From Owenia fusiformis (Eukaryota > Annelida > Polychaeta > Sabellida > Oweniidae): a DNA stretch of 64,000 nucleotides. The stretch is taken from positions 34,182,109 through 34,246,108 of the forward strand of contig CAIIXF020000002.1 in NCBI GenBank assembly GCA_903813345.2, in the 5' to 3' direction. The position numbers were made by a program, and so were the translations under genes. Numbering within the stretch: position 1 is the stretch's first letter; each line of letters begins with the position of its first letter. Under the pieces are notes generated by a model. It was given only the letters and a program-made list of their open reading frames with translations, did not search any database and was not told the origin of the DNA. Shown here piece by piece: positions 61,740-64,000 of this stretch.

Positions 61740-63660
61740 GGGAACAACGATTTACGCAATTAAAGGGGGTACGCGGAACACACTCAAAACTACTGATCAC
61801 ATAGGAATAACCCTTATGTCTGTTATCCGAAAGCTCTTTGACAGTGTTCTTCTTTCGCGATACAAATCACGACTTTTGAACTGTATACCCCAACTGCAAG
61901 GAGCTTCAATTGATGGATGTCCCTCTCTTCATACGTCATTGACCCTACATGAGACCATTGATTATAATACGTCACACGGAAGCGCAGTACACGTCATATT
62001 ATTAGACATCCAATCTGCATTTGACACCTGCTGGATTGAGGGACTCTTCTACAAGTTATACATTAATGCCAAAATTAAAGGGAAGCTATGGAGACTCTTG
62101 TACAACTCATATCAGAACTACTTCTGCACCGTTCAAGTCGCCGGAACAATGTCAGAGCCCTTTAAAATACGCCAGGGAGTATTTCAGGGGGCCGTTAACA
62201 GTATGATCCTGTATCAATTTTATATAAGTGACTTATTAACGGAACTCCAAAGGAGCAATTTAGGAGCCAAGGTCATGGGAATGAATACCTGCTCCCCAGC
62301 GTACGCTGATGACATTGCATTAGTAGCTTTATTCCCAGGGGCAATGGACACGTTGCTGGATATCTCATTTAAACATAGTTCAAAATGGAGATACACTCTT
62401 CACCCACAGAAATGTGTCGCGCTAACGTATGGTAGCAACGAAAAATACGTATTTAATTTAGGGACGGACACGATAAAAAACGTCACGAAGGCCAAACATG
62501 TGGGCATACCTCTGAGTACAACCGGAGATTTTAGTGACCACACCAAGCACGCTATATCAAGTGGCAAAAGGAAACTGTTTTCGGTTTTTGGACTCGGTCA
62601 TAAAACAAACGGCCTATCCCCCATTCTAGCCACTAAGTTGTATAATAGCTTTACTGTCCCTACGTTTCTCTACGGTGATCAAATCATCAACTATAAACAA
62701 CGTGATGTTGAAATGATGGAAGTGGCCCAACGCGAAATTGGATGAAGGATACAATTTCTTCCCAGTAATTGCAGCATTCCAATGTCGACGATGCCACTGG
62801 GAATGTGTTCAGTTAAACTAAAGATGGACTATGACAAACTCCTTATGTTTTTCAGTATTATTACGCTTCCCGTGACAAATATTTACAAACAACTACTGAT
62901 GATGCGCTTTATGAGCATATTTATACAAGGAAAATGGGATTCACTAATATACAGGATGTGGGATTGTATAAAACGCCACATTCTATTAGACTATGTGATC
63001 AATATGATTACCAACGCGAATTTTCCATCTAAATATACATGGAAAAGGATGATTAGGAATATCATAGGCACCAAACAGAGAAACGACTACAACACGATTT
63101 GCGCAATGTACAAGCGCCACGACATAGGTGTAAAGATTTCGGATGTCTCAACTAGTCGAAGTGGACTACTTAAACCATGTATATGGTGGTTACTCGCAAA
63201 AATGAAACCAGAAAATCTTCCAGTATGTAAAATTATGATGCGCCTCTCTACAGACTGCCATGGGCTGCGCGTAAAAAACTCTGGGCTGAATTGTATTTGC
63301 GTTTTGTGTAATACGTTTGAGGTAGAAACGATTGAACATTTCCTTAGCTCCTGTGAGGCTTACTTTGATGAACACAGACTGACTTCTATTATAAATAAAT
63401 ACGGTAACCCTTGTGATTTAAAGAGCGTTGTATTCGGCTATCACGAACATATAACTGAAAATGACATGATCAAAATAGGTGAAATTGTTATCCAAATGAG
63501 TATAAAAAGAGCTCGTTTAATGCGAGCGTACACTGGTAACCAGATGTAAAAAGGTGACCAAAAAACACTTTCTGTTAATAGTTTTGACTTTATTATGTAC
63601 ATGTATATGTGTTGTAAATTATAAAACTACTCTGTTTAACTACAGGTTAATAAATTAATA
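61740..63660 (+). pseudogene. 5'-truncated LINE with reverse transcriptase, one premature stop
   Basis: The frame is open from about 61663, but homology to reverse transcriptases begins near 61750 (KGGTRNTLKTTDH then GITLMSVIRKLFD). Motif A is ILLDIQSAFDT, motif B RQGVFQGAVNSM, motif C SPAYADDIAL (62302), and the C-terminus has a CCHC-like CVLCNTFEVETIEHFLSSC near 63300. One TGA at 62743-62745 breaks the frame; it continues in the same frame to TAA at 63549. There is no endonuclease, so it is truncated at the 5' end, the usual result of incomplete reverse transcription. A 3' untranslated tail ends in a TAA repeat (AATAAATTAATAATAATAAT). It is unlike the LINE at 53.9 kb (different motif A and B) and belongs to another clade. 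Confidence 0.85.
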
Positions 63661-63666
63661 ATAATA

Positions 63667-63685
63667 ATGTGTTGGAGGATACAAA
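63667..63685. repeat. 19-bp inverted repeat, right copy
   Basis: ATGTGTTGGAGGATACAAA, directly after the TAA-repeat tail of the truncated LINE; exact inverse of 60512-60530. Confidence 0.7.
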
Positions 63686-64000
63686 ATGATGAAATATGAA
63701 CGAAAATTACAGCAAAGAATGAGTCATTGCCAAACCAAGAAACATAAATGTATAAATGATGTAAATAACTACCATTTTTAAAAACAAAACAAAAACAACC
63801 TTCGTTTGAACGTTTTTATACACTTTATTAACCTGTAATTACGTTGTAAAATGATCCATGAATAATGGGAAATAAAGATATAATAATAATCACTCTCAGT
63901 TTCACATGTGATCGATCATGTTATAACTTTGTGGGAATAGCGATGCATAGCCTTGCCCAAGTCGGTCTCTTTTACTATCTTGATTTCAATTATGACCGCC
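63686..64000. other. no gene seen
   Basis: AT-rich window end with no coding frame. Confidence 0.3.

Overview
This is AT-rich, intron-containing animal nuclear DNA. It is crowded with transposable elements, minisatellites and fold-back repeats. The repeat style (blocks of Tccgtccgtc, repeated 'aatggcggccattttt' palindromes, terminal 'ATCCCATCGAAC' inverted repeats, an APE-type LINE, mariners) and a proteinase-K-like secreted subtilase with many small exons suggest a marine lophotrochozoan, most likely a bivalve mollusc. That assignment is inference; no species-diagnostic gene is present.

Layout. At 1.3-3.5 kb on the minus strand lies an essentially single-coding-exon gene for a membrane-anchored FkbM-type methyltransferase with a very long acidic tail. 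It appears to sit inside the intron of a tiny two-exon plus-strand candidate (1119-4025). A fold-back element (5.4-6.15 kb) and a (GGAC)n/'ATGGCGGCC' repeat element (6.3-7.4 kb) follow. From 9.53 to 31.62 kb the plus strand carries one gene in 16 coding exons that I could join in frame. It encodes a secreted S8/proteinase-K-like serine protease of 429 or 433 residues with signal peptide, I9-type propeptide and complete Asp/His/Asn/Ser catalytic set. Two features of this gene are unusual. An 84-bp minisatellite (about 19 copies) has grown out of the end of exon 4, copying the exon end together with its splice donor. The intron just before the catalytic-serine exon holds a 9.57-kb element (19393-28966) with long terminal inverted repeats built of palindromic tandem repeats; it contains an apparently intact mariner with a spliceable intron and long inverted ends.

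From 29.5 to 53.7 kb there is mostly nested repeat DNA: a second, internally deleted mariner-like element (30037-31100), stacked hairpins (32.07-32.9 kb), small MITEs, another ~9.1-kb element with inverted termini (34772-43883), a two-exon 3' end of a single-pass membrane protein gene on the minus strand (44108-44876), and an almost 5-kb inverted repeat (47.4-52.3 kb) whose loop carries a broken coding remnant. A low-complexity 'GTCCAAGTCCAG' minisatellite lies at 53.1-53.65 kb.

From 53.75 to 57.7 kb there is a nearly full-length minus-strand non-LTR retrotransposon (endonuclease, reverse transcriptase, CCHC tail). At 61.74-63.66 kb there is a 5'-truncated LINE of a different type with one premature stop. 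The stretch between them (57.7-61.7 kb) shows no gene I can defend. The only non-mobile genes supported are the methyltransferase, the subtilase, the membrane-protein end and, weakly, the small spliced candidate.
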